This document shows, piece by piece, positions 48,250 through 59,936 of a stretch of 64,000 nucleotides of DNA. Every line of letters starts with the position of its first letter. Within the stretch, counting starts at the first letter, position 1. Source of the stretch: Diaporthe sp. PMI_573 (Eukaryota; Ascomycota; Sordariomycetes; Diaporthales; Diaporthaceae); contig JAJTUP010000002.1 of NCBI GenBank assembly GCA_021399435.1, positions 1,674,001 through 1,738,000 of the forward strand, given 5' to 3'. The position numbers were made by a program, and so were the translations under genes. The notes under the pieces were generated by a model. The model was not told where the DNA came from. It saw only the letters and a list, made by a program, of their open reading frames with translations, and searched no databases.

Positions 48250-48777
48250 CAAGTGTGGTGCAGGCGCAGGAGGTGCAGGAACAGGTGGGAGTGGTGGCAG
48301 AGCAGGCTAAAAAGTGGCAGCTTCCTTGTCAGTGTGTCTGGCCTCCTGGTTGTGTGGCTCTGCCTCGCACTCCTGCTCACTCATGCGGCGTGCAAGCAGA
48401 CGAAGTCGCGTTCTTGTTTACCCCTTTCCTGATTTGGAAGCAACATTCGCGGTCGCAAGACGCGTTTTTGTGGGGGCAGTTGCAAGGCGGTGGGCGCACA
48501 ACCCCTGTCACTTCCCCCTTTGGCATGTGGCTTTGCCTGCATGAGATGGCATATCCCTCCCAAGATTCGATTTCCCCATCAACCCTTGACATCCCGGCAG
48601 CTTGTTTACTGTTATCTGAAGAGCCTTTCATCACCAGATGACTAGTACAGCCCCCCTGCTTCTGCTACCTGATGAAATTCTCCAGCAGTCAGCAGTTTGG
48701 TATCATGCATATACAGCAGTAGTCTTTGTACTATTCCTTGGCCCCTTGTCACCGTCAGATGCCACCCAACAAATGCT

Positions 48778-48808
48778 CCCTTTTCCCTTTTCCCTTTTCC
48801 CTTTTCCT
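48778..48808. repeat. (TTTTCCC)n heptanucleotide repeat
   Basis: About four tandem copies of TTTTCCC, forming a polypyrimidine tract. Confidence 0.9.
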
Positions 48809-48950
48809 TCAATCACAGAGTTCTCTTGTCTGTAGTGTAGATGGATAAACATAGACTGTCCTCGGCCAAGCAGTTTCTAAAAACAGCCAGGCCTCCCCAT
48901 TGTTTCGAACAACGGGGGGTCTCGGCCTGGTGTAAGAGAGTGAGACCATC

Positions 48951-48983
48951 CAACAACAACAACAACAATAACAATAACAACAC
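48951..48983. repeat. (CAA/TAA)n trinucleotide repeat
   Basis: About eleven AAC/AAT triplets in tandem. Confidence 0.9.
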
Positions 48984-50030
48984 CAACCCCCTCCTTTTCT
49001 GGGGTGGCGGCAATTCCGCATCCTCAGGACCCTATGCAGCCGTCCGAGGCTCCTGGGCCCCTCCTTTGGGGGCCCTCTCAGGGTCCTGAGGGTCTACTCC
49101 GTTCAGGCTGTCAGGCTGTCAGGCCGACAAGGAGCAAGACGGACTTGGAAATACTGGGGCCCATGGGCCTGGGTTGAACCCGCCTGTGGAGCCATCAGGC
49201 ACGCCTCCCTGCCCAATCAATCAAGCGCCCTGGAAGTGGCAAGGTTGGATTGTGTGGATGAGAAGTGGCGCCAGCACGACACTTGTCTGCAACCACCATC
49301 CGCAATTCCGAAGCACAGGATGCCCCAGAAGCCGCCAGAACACGCTTGCTGAATTGTCACCGAGCTTCCTCGCCACGGCATCTGTATGCAATGACGCAAA
49401 GCCGTGAAGCTTAAAAATGATCATCAACGGTTCCTCGGGAGACGCGACGCAGAAGCGCTCCTGACCTGACCAAGTAGGGGACTTCAGGGTCTTCTGACTG
49501 TGACGTGTACCCTGAGGACCCTTTATTTACAATGCGACATCATCGAGACCCTCGGACATCGAGGGTGGCTTGACCATCGGCCGGTATCCATTTATGGCTT
49601 CTTCTTAGGATTTCTTGAAACTCTGTGCTAATGAGCGACACGAGGCCGCGTTGCTGACGGTCTATCCTGGCTGTCCCTGACTGCCAGACGCGCCGGCGCA
49701 GCCTCTCACGCCCACAGAGAGGCGACGAGAATATTTCCCTAAGCCCAAAATTAGGTTCAATACATCGTCAGCCCAGCTAGTCCGGATGCCTTCTCGGAAC
49801 TCAGGACTGCGGAGACAGTTCTCCGTGCCTTGCCCCCTTTTGTCGCTTGTTGTTAGCCGGACAAATATGGATTTCCACACGACGTCGATCAAAACAAACA
49901 ATACATCATCGCCTTTCCACTTCCTCAGCTTCGCTCTCTGTCCGGCCTTCCGGCCATCGACCCAAATTCGCGCATACGCATTGCATTGGCATCACATTGC
50001 AATTTCGCCACATTCATGCCACGTTTTGTT

Positions 50031-50060
50031 CCTGTCTGTCTGTCTGTCTGTCTGTCTGTC
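50031..50060. repeat. (TGTC)n tetranucleotide repeat
   Basis: About seven TGTC units on the plus strand, roughly 95 bases before the possible small gene at 50153, in a pyrimidine-rich tract that could be its leader. Confidence 0.9.
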
Positions 50061-50152
50061 AACACTCCCCTTCTCGGTCAGCACCTCGGCGAACCCCTTC
50101 CACCTTCCCCTCCCCCAGACGGAAAGGGTCCTCTCCTGCCGCAGTGGGTCCC

Positions 50153-50335
50153 ATGCAAATCGATAAAGCAAGAATCCCAGAGGCACTCGGCCACCCCCAA
50201 TCTTCTTTCTTCAACAGCCAGGGGTCCAGCGGCCCGGGCCCCTTTTCCAACCAATTCAGCTCCAGCGGCTCCGAGGACGACGCACGAGTTCGGGCGAAAT
50301 ATGCACGTCTCGGACACGAGCGCTGGCTGCACTGA
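50153..50335 (+). CDS. Possible small protein of 60 residues
   Basis: A short frame from an ATG at 50153 to TGA at 50335. I recognise no family. It stands out because its codons end mostly in C or G like those of the real genes here (runs such as TTC TTC AAC AGC and TCC AGC GGC TCC GAG GAC GAC). The product also looks like an ordinary protein end: a Ser/Gly/Phe-rich middle (SSFFNSQGSSGPGPFSNQF), an acidic step (SEDDARVRAKYARLG) and a C-terminal ERWLH. The upstream 120 bases are pyrimidine-rich, as fungal leaders usually are. The frame stays open further upstream, but that part is repeat-derived; an upstream exon spliced in at the CCGCAG just before 50143 is also possible. It converges with MED1. 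Confidence 0.45.
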   Translation: MQIDKARIPEALGHPQSSFFNSQGSSGPGPFSNQFSSSGSEDDARVRAKYARLGHERWLH

Positions 50336-50802
50336 CCACCTCGTCTACACGTTTAAAATTACGTTCCATTATAAGGTGAACAGACTCTCGCCTGCAGAGC
50401 CACTGCGCACTTTGTTTACACTCCGTGGCTTCACGTAGAATACAAAAAGGGGGTATCATTTCGTCAACTGCTACTGAAATTGGCCCCTTCATTTCCCAGT
50501 TGTTTGTCTGAATAAGTCTCAGCCATGGCAAGTCATCTTGAGCTGTCAGGCACCAGGTCAATGCCCTCATGTTGATGAGGCCCTCATATCCCGGCGCCCG
50601 GTATTTGCTTGCTCTCGTCCCGTCGCAATATACACCAGAAAGCTAAAGCCGGACGGCTGAAATGCAGTGACGTGCTTCACGTGGCTCTGTGTATCATTTC
50701 AGATCAAGCATTGCCTCCTCATTGGTTGTATCGGATGAGAGCATTCTTTTCAGATACTTCGCTTTCACTGTTGTAGAGGCAGACGCGTTCCCGGCCCATC
50801 GG
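50336..50802. other. Spacer between convergent frames
   Basis: About 470 bases between the possible small gene and the MED1 stop codon, expected to hold the 3' ends of both. No further coding-like frame. Confidence 0.5.
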
Positions 50803-52937
50803 CTAGGGCGCAACGTTGACCCGTATCCATTCGCACCAGAGCCCGAGGTCTTCAAAGAACATCAGCAGCCGGCTCAAGCGCTCCTTGCTCCACGCCGGGT
50901 TCGGCGCGGCGCCCTCGACCGGGCTGCCCGTCTCGTCGACTGCCCGGCCCTCGTCATCGACGATGTTGCACGACTCGACCTGGACCACGCCGTCGCGCTC
51001 GATGTCGACCGTGATCTGGGCCGGCCGGCCCTGATAGGGGAACATGATTTGTAGTTTGGGGTTTGGTTGGGGGTGGGCGTTCAGCGTGATGTCGATCTTG
51101 ACTTGTCCTTCATCCGAGGACGCGTCGGTGGCGATCTGCTCGCTCTGCTGTGCCTTTGTGTCCTTGCTGCCCTCGCTCATCCAGGAATCGAACTCGTCTG
51201 CCTTGGCGGTGACCACCTTGGCTGGTTCATCTGCCTTGGTCTTCGTAGACGCGATTGGCCTCTCCTCTCCGTTGCCGAATGCTCTGTCGAGGAGGATCTG
51301 AAGGAAAACGTACTGGCGCAGGGTCGGAAGCATTGCAACCAGTTGTGACGGGTGTGAGAATGGTAGCTCGGTTAAGGCTTGCCCATACACAGGCTTGTGT
51401 ATGAACAGGCGGTTCTCACATGTCTTTGGGGCCTGCTTCTTGTCCTTGTTAAAAGCCTTGACCAATTTCGTCGCTGCGATCACCCGCGGCTCGGCTGCGT
51501 TGTAGTCAGGACCGGGAGGGAAGATGAGGCTGTCAAATGTCGGCATGTATGGTGGCGGGTCACCAACGGGTGCTCCTGTTACATGGCGCATCTCTATCCA
51601 CACGCTATACGGGAGAATGACAGGCGGATCGAATGCGGCCATGAACATGACATCGGGTAGCTTCGGGCCCGCCAGCGCCATCAGTCCGGCGTGAGGTTGC
51701 GAGCCATCATCTCCAGGTAATATGCAGTCTGGTGGCTGTTGCCAATCCAGCATGGGCTCTTGCAGTTCGTCTGTGGGTGGCAATTGGATGCCATCCCCCA
51801 GCCACTCACTGGACACTCTGACAGGTGCAGGATAGAGAGGGTCTCTTGGTGCGCAACCGATCAGAATCCCCCAGGTCTTGGCGCTCTTGCACTTCTCTTT
51901 CGTCCGCTCGCTATGTGGGATGTATAGTCTGCGCTCGCGCCAGTAGTCTAGACACATTCCCATATGTCCTCTCTCGTGCATGACAGGGCGGCCGTTCCGT
52001 TCACACATCGCGACAACTCTGATGTGCTCGTCACCCTTCGTACTAAGCTCTGAATTTTCGTGAAGTCGCTTGACGTCCCATTCGTGCAGCTTTTCCAGGC
52101 TCTCATAAAGTCCGGCCACAGCATCGTGGGTTGCAAGGTGTGGCTTCCCCTCCTTGTCCAAGACGCTCAGCTTGTCCAAGGCTGCGAGACGTTCCAGGTT
52201 CGCGGCGAACCTGTCGAGAGACTTTGTCCATGGATGTTGACCGGGTGCCAATTTTAGGTCATCGAGGAGGATCGCTTCAGCCTTGCTTGCGTATTTCGTC
52301 ACAGAATCCTTCGATACTGTGAAGTCGAGACCAACCGTCTGCACAACATGGTCTTTCATGCCAATTTCCAGGGCGAAAGTAGCACCCGCAACGACGAAAG
52401 TCTTGATGTGTGGATTGACGTCTTCCCACAAGCACTCGAGGCCGACCCTCTTCGTCAGTCGTTCCAGGCCCTCGTTACTAACGATACCCTTCTTTTGCTG
52501 CAAGATCGTTAGCGCATTCTCAGCCCACGTCAAGGTTGTATTGTGCAAAGTCATACCCTCAGCATCTGTATCACGTCATCCAGCCTATTTTGCCTCTCTT
52601 CGTCTCCACTGGGTCGCGGCATGCCCATCGATGTGATGCCCATATTGTCCACCAAAGATGCATCGAAGCTAGCCATGAAGGCTGCGGCAGATGGACTGTC
52701 AAAGTTCATAGGCGCGGCGCCAGGCTGGCTATTGCTCCCCATCAGGGTCCCAGAAGTGGCAGGCGACTTCTTAATCTGCTGCGGAGACGATCTCGGACCA
52801 TGAGGGGAGAAGGCATGTAGGTTTGAGTACGGGGTCGAGGCCGACGCGCCTGGGGTGCCAGTCGCGCCATGGTGCGATTGCTGGGGCGTCTTGCCCTGCT
52901 GCGAAGGCGCGGGCTTCATGGATTGCGGAGTAGCCAT
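50803..52937 (-). CDS. MED1: Mediator of RNA polymerase II transcription subunit 1
   Basis: Subunit of the middle module of Mediator, the nuclear complex that links gene-specific activators to RNA polymerase II. Two exons, 52937-52557 and 52497-50803, with a 59-bp intron (GTATGA donor, GCTAACG branch, TTGCAG acceptor), give 691 residues, a usual length for ascomycete Med1. The first 100 residues are Ser/Pro/Gln-rich and disordered. The ordered family region begins near DDVIQML and spans the exon join (LRQKKGIVSNEGLERL), followed by a Med1 N-terminal domain with a conserved GLDFTV strand. The C-terminal part carries an acidic Lys/Asp-rich linker and a final domain ending WCEWIRVNVAP. The in-frame ATG at 52554 lies inside the intron and is not the real start. 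Assignment rests on overall family resemblance. Confidence 0.88.
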
Positions 52938-55900
52938 CGTGGTGGCCTTTCCAGATGCGGCGTTCCGGAGGAGGGTTGGGCGGGTTCGAGGGACGCTCTC
53001 GGCAGGTCGGGTCGAGCTTAAGATGCCTAGGCGGTCAGTGAGGGCCTCTCACTGCCATTTCTGTCAATGGCCAGAACTGGTGATTTCGAGGGTTCGGTGG
53101 GTACGGGGCACAATGATGCGCACTTTGCCGACGAGAGATGTTGAACGGGTTGACGTTGATGACCGGAGCTGTGGTGTTTGGACAGCCGGAGCCGAGGGAG
53201 CTGGCCAGGTAACGCAGACCAGGCAGGCAACAGACTGGCCCAACCTAGGCTCTCTGGCAGTGGAGCACGCGGGGCTCTCTCTGAGGCTGCAGCTGCAGGC
53301 AAGCTACACTTAGCTGCAGCTGTACAGCAGGGGTCAGATCTCAATCGATCCAGATCCAATGCCTCTTATCAGGCAGGATGGCGCCATGAAGAGCGCCAGC
53401 AGGTGTGTGCTCTTTTCCCAGGTTGCAGACATCTGAATTTGTTCAGCATGGAATGTGTGATCTTTATTTCCAGCACTTTAATTCACAGTCTTTGACCAAT
53501 TCAGAGCACTCACGAAATTGGGGGGACATCACAGGTAGACAGGAGAGCTCTGTCATCCAGCATGCCCTTACATGCCGTGATTTTCTCTTCCCCTCTATCT
53601 AGAGAGGTGGCAATCCAGTATTAAATGTCACGCAGTATCTCTGCCTCGGTTAATGTACATTCGGCAATGCAGTCAGCAGACTAAGAACACGTGGGATAGT
53701 AGTTTGACCCAGGACCTGTGGCCTCACACGTCTTATAGAGCTCTTCAATACACAGGCCGTCATTGGCCACATGCGGCATTTGTTGACATACATTGAGTCT
53801 TTGGTGTTCTGTTTCATGCTCCATTTTTACAGAATTGAAGGCACCGTGATCCCATGTTGGTCCTCTTCGCACATGTCTGAACAATCTCGGTGTCATCATG
53901 ACCACACGCTTTGCAATCTCCTGCCTTCCAAACACAAGGTTTGGGCACAAAGATTTTCCACAACTCAAGCCCAATCGGCATATGCCGTATGAGCCACTCA
54001 TTTATCTGCGGATTGAGAAGACCCGACATGAACTGTTTCCCAGGTGCCGGGAGGCCGAGTGTGAGCTCGCTACGATGTGCTTGAAAACTGTCACCTGCGG
54101 ATCCGTCCCTTGGATCCGCGCCTTTGTTCCTTTAAAAAATAGCCTTTCGGTAAACATGGCCAAGCTGTGGTAATGCGGAAAATACAGTTGGCGATTTGTC
54201 ACGGCGGATCACCACAAAGACAAACAGTGCCCGAACCTTCACCGACGACATGGGTGAGGTCGTGTGAGTGGATCAAATGATGCGCATGCATCACTGTTCA
54301 TGTGACCGACCAAAGATGCCCAAAGTTTCCCTCTAAAGAATCTTGTTGCTATTGCCCGCTTCCGCGCGCCCCCCTGACCCGCAACGGTGTGAACGAGACA
54401 TGTATATGCAGTCCGGAAAGGGGCTCATGTCTTGCCTGCACATCGGACATTTGATACTGGATACTGGGTGTTGCCGACATTGGGCAGCAATGTCGCGCGG
54501 CAGCAGGCTTGCGAATGCAACGCTGGCCACCGTTTTTCGGTCGGCTCGGCAGGACAGAGGAACACGAACAGCAAGGCCAGGACGCGAGGGTGGGAAAACG
54601 GAGTTGTGACGGGCAAGGGAGATTTGCGTCGTGTCCCCGGAACCTGAGTGGCACGACATATTTTCTCGGGTGTCTGGACCCGGGCACAATCAATCGTCCG
54701 TCATCGGATGTGCCATGGTCACCGTGAGTAGCATCGCCGTCACACTCTAGCTTTCGGTCATTCGAGGTCATACGATAGGATGCCAAGACCTCACCAGGAA
54801 GGCCGACCGCCCGTTGAGGGATTGTTTTGGGCGACAGAACAACATCGAGTACCATGGTAGCGCTCGCTGCTGAGTTGCCTCGCGGCGACGGCGTTCCGTC
54901 CAGGCCTGGCCAGGCACGAACGAGCATGGTTCGCACGAGGGAACCGGCTGAGCGATCCAACGCCCGCCCCTCCCCCCCGGAGATTGTCACTCTTTCCACA
55001 AGGCTGAAGGGTGTCCACCCAGCTGCCTAGTTGACTCCCCTGCCGCCCTGCCATGGCAAGTCAGGCAGGTTCAACACTGATGTGAGGCTGAACAGATGAG
55101 ACGGCCTGGGCTAGCAGGGTTTAGAGTGAGACGGCGCCCCCGGGGGCCAGCAGCGTTGCATTCCCACTGCCTCGACCTGCTTGAGCTCACGATCACGGGT
55201 TCCCCCACCTTTCCTCCCTCGTAGGCGTCCCGGGCGTCCCGGCGATTGTTCATCGTTGATGCCCAATCCTTGCCACTCGGATGCCGGGGGGTGCCCTGCC
55301 CGGCACGGTGGAGGTCGTGGTTCTGTTTGAAGATTCAGGAACGTTGGCGCTCTTCGGAGAGAGGGGTACTGGATTCAAGCCGAAACGATGTCAAGCAAGC
55401 CACGCATTTCGTTTAAGCCGTTCCGCCCCAGGTTTTTTCATCGAAGGTTGCCTTGATGGCTCTAGCTCCAGCACAGTGTTCCGGTTCCTGCATCTCTTGG
55501 CATATATCCATGATTCGTTCTATCGAGGAGGTCGAAAATTTGGCTTGGACTCGTATTATTGCATTGCATGATGACCTTGCCATCCGTTCAAGTTTGGTAG
55601 ACTACCCGCGGGTTATTTCTGTAGGCTCCTGGCTCTGAAGCGTGACATCCAAAGCTTTGACGGCTCGCACGCCGAGAAAGACTCGCATGCCTCTGTCTGC
55701 ATCATGTAATCATGTACAGCTTGCAAGGTTTCCCAAAGATTGCAAAGCTTTGGGAATTCGGCAAGGAAACTCAACCACATACATCAGTCCTCTCCAGGAA
55801 TTAATTCTGTGAGCAGTTGAACCCGATAATTCTACCCGTGGGAGGCCTGTTCAGAGGGCAACGGAGACGAACAAGGTAAATTTGAGGTGTCTAGACTGTA

Positions 55901-56160
55901 TTGAGACTGCGCTACTATCCAAAGGTCGATGTCCCGTGGTTCCGTTGTCCGACCTTTCAAGGTAACACAGGTGTTGAGCCTGATTAGCCAAACACCGGGC
56001 CGCCCCGGGCATTCGGGATTGCTCTTGCTCTATGGGTCACTGAAACTCGTGCAAGTCTCGTAAGGTCTACTGAGTATTGTTTTTTGTGCAAGACAGAAAT
56101 GCATTTATATACAGTGGCAGTTCAATCGACTGGCCCGTCAAATGCCATGCCATGATCAAG
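52938..56160. other. 3.2-kb gene-free spacer
   Basis: Contains the MED1 promoter side on the left and the 3' flank of the phosphatase gene on the right. The longest frame is 216 codons on the minus strand (54349-54999). It has no family motif and is not longer than expected by chance. The 55.6-56.1 kb part is less GC-rich than its surroundings. Confidence 0.45.
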
Positions 56161-57373
56161 CTACCCTCGCCGTGCAGCCCCTGTCGCCGCCGCAGTTGCC
56201 GTCGCAGTGGCACTAGAACAAACGCACCCGCCCGTTGCAAGGCTTGTGACCGGCGGGGCAGTACAGGTTGCCCGGGATGTCCAGCCAGGAATAGTCGCAG
56301 ACGGGTACGCCTGGTACTGCCTCTCCGCCTTCACAAGCACCGGTATCGCCTGGCCTGTCGCGAGGCGGAAGGCCCGGTGCCCAAGCACGGACAGGATGGT
56401 CGAGATCTCGCCGGAGTGGCTCGTCACAGACACCCAGGTCGCGTCGTCCTCGCTGAAGACCTGGTCCAGCACGATCTTGGTGCGGGCGGCTTGGCTGGAC
56501 GAGTCCTCGCCCGTAATGCCGTTCCAGAGTGGGTCCTGTTCCGGGAAGCCCGGCTCGAACTCCCACGTGGGGAAGAGGCTGGAGATGTGCGTGCGGTTGG
56601 AGCGACTGTCGCATGTGTGGATGCTGATGCCCTCCCTAAAGAACTCTTTTATAGTCGGTGTGAACGGCCTACTTGCAGGGAGATCGAGTCCGCCGAAGGT
56701 GATGTTGGCGGTATAGAGGCACCGCCGCATTGGTGATGTGTAATAAGACTCGGGCGCGGGGAGTCCAGCCGATGCTATTTTGGTCTCCCAGAATGTGTTC
56801 GCCTTCTGAGCCTGTGCAATACCGTCTGATGTCAAGAGGGCATCTCTCCAGGCGACAGTGGCATTGCCCTCCTCTTCAGCCCAGTAACAGTTCCACGCTG
56901 GAGTACCATAGAAGGACTCAGCTGCGTTATGGTACCCCTCACCGTGCCTTGCCAGAAACAAGACCTTGTACGCGACGTCCTCACTGGAGTTTGAGTTCAA
57001 GGCGTCAACGTAAGTTGAAAAACGCTGCCATTGGGTCTGGTTCTGGAGTTTGTCTCCCGAGGATGCGTCTGTGGGATAAGTCCTATTGATGAGACCAAAG
57101 TTGACCGTCGTCTATATAATCGTCAGCGCATAGCTAGGCTCGTTCTGTTGAATGGCATGGACCTACGTAGTCAAAGGTTGAAGGGTCTGTGCTAGTCTCA
57201 TCTTGCAAGAAGAATCCTGGGATCGTCGTGTAGTTGGTGAAGTGACTGTAGGGGACACACTTCTGTGCTCCGGTCTTCCAGGCCACTGAGGTTGAGACCA
57301 GGGCTAGGAGAAGTGAGGAGGCGAGGGCAACCATGATGACAAGTGTAGCAGATTGAGAACATAGGATAGACAA
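56161..57373 (-). CDS. Secreted histidine phosphatase (phosphoglycerate mutase-like)
   Basis: A branch-1 histidine phosphatase superfamily enzyme, predicted to remove phosphate through a phosphohistidine intermediate. Two exons, 57373-57167 and 57111-56161, with a 55-bp intron (GTAGGT donor, CGCTGACGA branch, TATATAG acceptor), give 385 residues. The N-terminus has a hydrophobic core at about residues 10-32 (LVIMVALASSLLLALVST) that reads as a signal peptide. The second in-frame ATG (57334) would give a shorter, more typical one. The active site is present: RHG with His125 (FLARHGEGYHN), Arg198 in SPMRRC, Glu229 in FFREG and the second catalytic His301 in SVTSHSGE. Several Asn-X-Ser/Thr sites support secretion. 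The substrate is unknown. The last 20 residues are an Ala/Thr-rich tail with no clear anchor signal. Confidence 0.88.
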
Positions 57374-57847
57374 AGCACTCGAGAAAACAGTCGACGAGTG
57401 AGTTCATTAAATGGGGTTGTATTCTCCTCTGATCATCGCCATCATTTTGACATCCTGACACCGTCCATCGTGGCGCCCGCGTTTCTTGGGGTCGCGCCTT
57501 GGCATATTAACCGGCAAAGGCACATGGGCCGTCGCATGTGGAATGGTATTCGCCAGACACTGGCTCGTCAAAGATCCCCCTCCCACTTGAATGCTTGGTG
57601 CTATCAAAATATCGATTTTGGAGTCCCCGTGGTGCTGAATCCACCTTGAGTGCCAATCCGAAGGCGTCAACCAATCAAGCGAGAACGTGTGGGAGAAATG
57701 TGCCCCAGGGGTTTGAACCCAATTGGGCTTTCATCCGAACTCTTGCGTGGTCTGCAAGGATCCTCGTATTTGCCGCTTCGGAAAAGTGGTCTACTGATGC
57801 TAACAACAGCAATTGCAAATCGCGGTTCTTTCATGACGTCCGAACTC
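57374..57847. other. Spacer between RAD28 and phosphatase genes
   Basis: A 470-base tandem spacer carrying the 3' end of the RAD28-like gene and the phosphatase promoter. Nothing else is visible. A TTTGAACCC string near 57711-57719 loosely resembles a tRNA B box, but no cloverleaf forms around it. Confidence 0.6.
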
Positions 57848-59412
57848 TCAGGTGAAAGTGATCTTTTGACCCATGAGACTCTTGAAGGCATCGTCAAGAG
57901 CCTTCCGTTTCTGGACCCTCTCCTGCTGAGCCACTTCGGAAGTGTCATCTTCATCCTCTGCGTCCAGCCCTCGCACCTGTGGCACCCAGCAACGAATTTG
58001 GCCATCAGTGTGCCCGCTAAAGACTTGTCCGGATGCATTAGACGCTCCAGGCACAATTCCACTCGAACCACCGGAGCCTCCAGCTCCTCTCCACACGATG
58101 CTTGTAACCCGATTCTTTACTGTTCTCTCGCCCCCACGCTGTGCCCTCACGCCCGAGATATTGGCGCCAACGCCCCGCAGACGGGATGCAGTAGTACCCT
58201 CATGAAGGTCCAAGACCAATATTTCAGTTTCATTTGGCCAGAAGAGCAGCTCCTTCCCGGGCGGCGTCAAACCAACAGGGGTTGTGAACATGGGAGTATT
58301 AGCCAGTTGGCCATTCTTGATACTCGGCCCAAACGATGCAAGGGTGTTCGCGCCTGTAGCGGTGTCCCACACACGTATTCGTCTATCGTGGCCAGCTGAG
58401 ATAATATACGCGCCATCGTCTGTCCAAGTTAGCCCATTCACGGGGCCGGAATGTGCCTTTGCTGATGATCGAACCCCTCGGTCCGAGATGTGATTCCCAT
58501 TGACGTCTCCCCGTCTTCGTAGGATACCCATACTATCTTCTTGGTCCAGGAGGCCTATGAGACTGCTCGCACGACGAACGTCCCATATGCGAACTGCTCC
58601 GTCTAGAGTCCCGCTTGCGAGAACATGCTCGTGTCGCGGTGACCACGCGAGAGACAGGACCGCACCACCTCCAGCACCTAATTGCCCCGGCGCAACGAGA
58701 GACTGCACAGCTGCGCCAGAGCGGAGATCAACGAGCCGAACAGCTGGGTGAGCCGTCCCGCAAGCCACCAACAGATGGTCGGCAATTGGTGAGATAGCAT
58801 GCGTGTATAGCTTGGACTCGAGGTCCCACGAACCTGACAGCTGAACACTGTCCGTCGCCCACAACTTCAAGGTCTGGTCATAGGAGCTCGAGAGAAAGGC
58901 GGCCGGGTCGAAGGGATAGAAGGACAGATGCGTAATGCCGAATCGATGGGACTTTGTCTTGTCGTCGGAACGCGCGATCCGCGCCGAGGGCTTATAGACA
59001 TGTGGACTGTTTGGATTGCCGCATTGCTCGATATCCCAGAGCCTTATAGTCGCATCTGAGCCTCCGGAGACCAATCTGTGAGAAGATCTTAGTCAAAGCC
59101 CGGAAGACGTCCACGCCTGGAACCAGGAGGGACGGGTCAGAGCAGCTGTACAAACATTCTGCCATCAAAGCGTTCGAGTGCGAGCGCATTTACACCAGCC
59201 TGGTGGGCCCATATGTCTTTCTTGTGGTGTGTATTGGGAATTGCAGGGTCGGAACTGCCCTCGCCATTGTCGACAGCCGCGCCCTTCTCGCCGCCATCGA
59301 ATCGAAACTGAGGTGCTGGTCGGAATGATCGCAACAGCCGCGCCGTCTCGAGTTTCGCAAAAGCGTTGGGACCAAGGCCGCCCGTGGCTCGTTCAAACAA
59401 GAGCTGATTCAT
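57848..59412 (-). CDS. RAD28: WD40 repair protein of the CSA/ERCC8/Rad28 family
   Basis: Counterpart of human CSA (ERCC8) and yeast Rad28. CSA is a seven-bladed propeller that acts as the substrate receptor of a Cul4-DDB1 ubiquitin ligase in transcription-coupled nucleotide excision repair. Two exons, 59412-59156 and 59075-57848, with an 80-bp intron (GTTTGT donor, GACTAAG branch, TCACAG acceptor), give 494 residues. The join restores GRILVSGGSD. The N-terminal NQLLFERATGGLGPNAF helix matches the DDB1-docking start of the family. Blades are visible at about 70-100 (ending IRLWD) and 129-161 (LKLWATD), then ones ending VRLVDLR, VRIWDVR and RIRVWDTATG, a CSA-typical ILVLDLHEGT blade, and a last one with FSGHTDGQIRCW. 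An acidic tail and a basic end follow. It is divergent from the next gene. Confidence 0.92.
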
Positions 59413-59936
59413 GCATCTGCACTAGAAGTCAATCATGCTTGATGCACAGGCAGATTTGACGTCAAAGAGTGATGATTCCTCAGTCAGGTGAGACAAGTCT
59501 AGGAATGCCAGCCTAGGAAAGCGAAGGCACTTTTCTCCAGGCAAACCCCGCACCGTCTCTGCGTGGCACGCCTGGGTCTTCCCCCAGACCACTTTTCGGT
59601 TCCTGTTGGCTGGTTGGCTGTGTGAGGGGGTCTCGGCGCATGCCATTCAGCAGAGCATGCTCAAACTCTCCCCACTGCGCACTTGACGGCGTTCGACTGC
59701 ACAACAGGGTTGGACACTCCACGCTCTCTCAAACTGCGCTGCAACCGGACAAAATGAAGGTGCCTTCGCGTGATTACGTTGCAGTATTCAATAACAGCAT
59801 TCCACTGCAGCGCTAACGCCCACCACTCTTCTTAGATAGAAGGTAGCGCCGACTTCACTTCAATTGGAGCGTTGAGGTCAGCTGCTTGGTATCTGAATTT
59901 CCTCTCCATTTCCTCTCCTCACCACCGCACAATAAC
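59413..59936. promoter_or_regulatory. Shared divergent promoter region
   Basis: A 524-bp region lies between the start codons of the RAD28-like gene (leftward) and the 227-residue protein gene (rightward). It must hold both promoters. The right half is pyrimidine-rich immediately before the plus-strand ATG. A TGATTACGTTGCA string near 59772 could be a bZIP-type site, but that is only a resemblance. Confidence 0.6.

Larger units (their letters stand above)
47510..50152. other. Spacer upstream of WEE1 with short repeats
   Basis: No gene recognised. The segment holds the WEE1 promoter side and four short tandem repeats: GGAT units, TTTTCCC units, CAA/TAA units and TGTC units. Frames are short and repeat-driven. 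Confidence 0.5.

Noticed and set aside
52501..52554. ATG at 52554 as the start of Med1
   Set aside because: It lies within the 59-bp intron; the spliced upstream exon gives the expected family N-terminus.
54349..54999. 216-codon minus-strand frame
   Set aside because: No recognisable domain, no splice partners and within chance length; left as intergenic.
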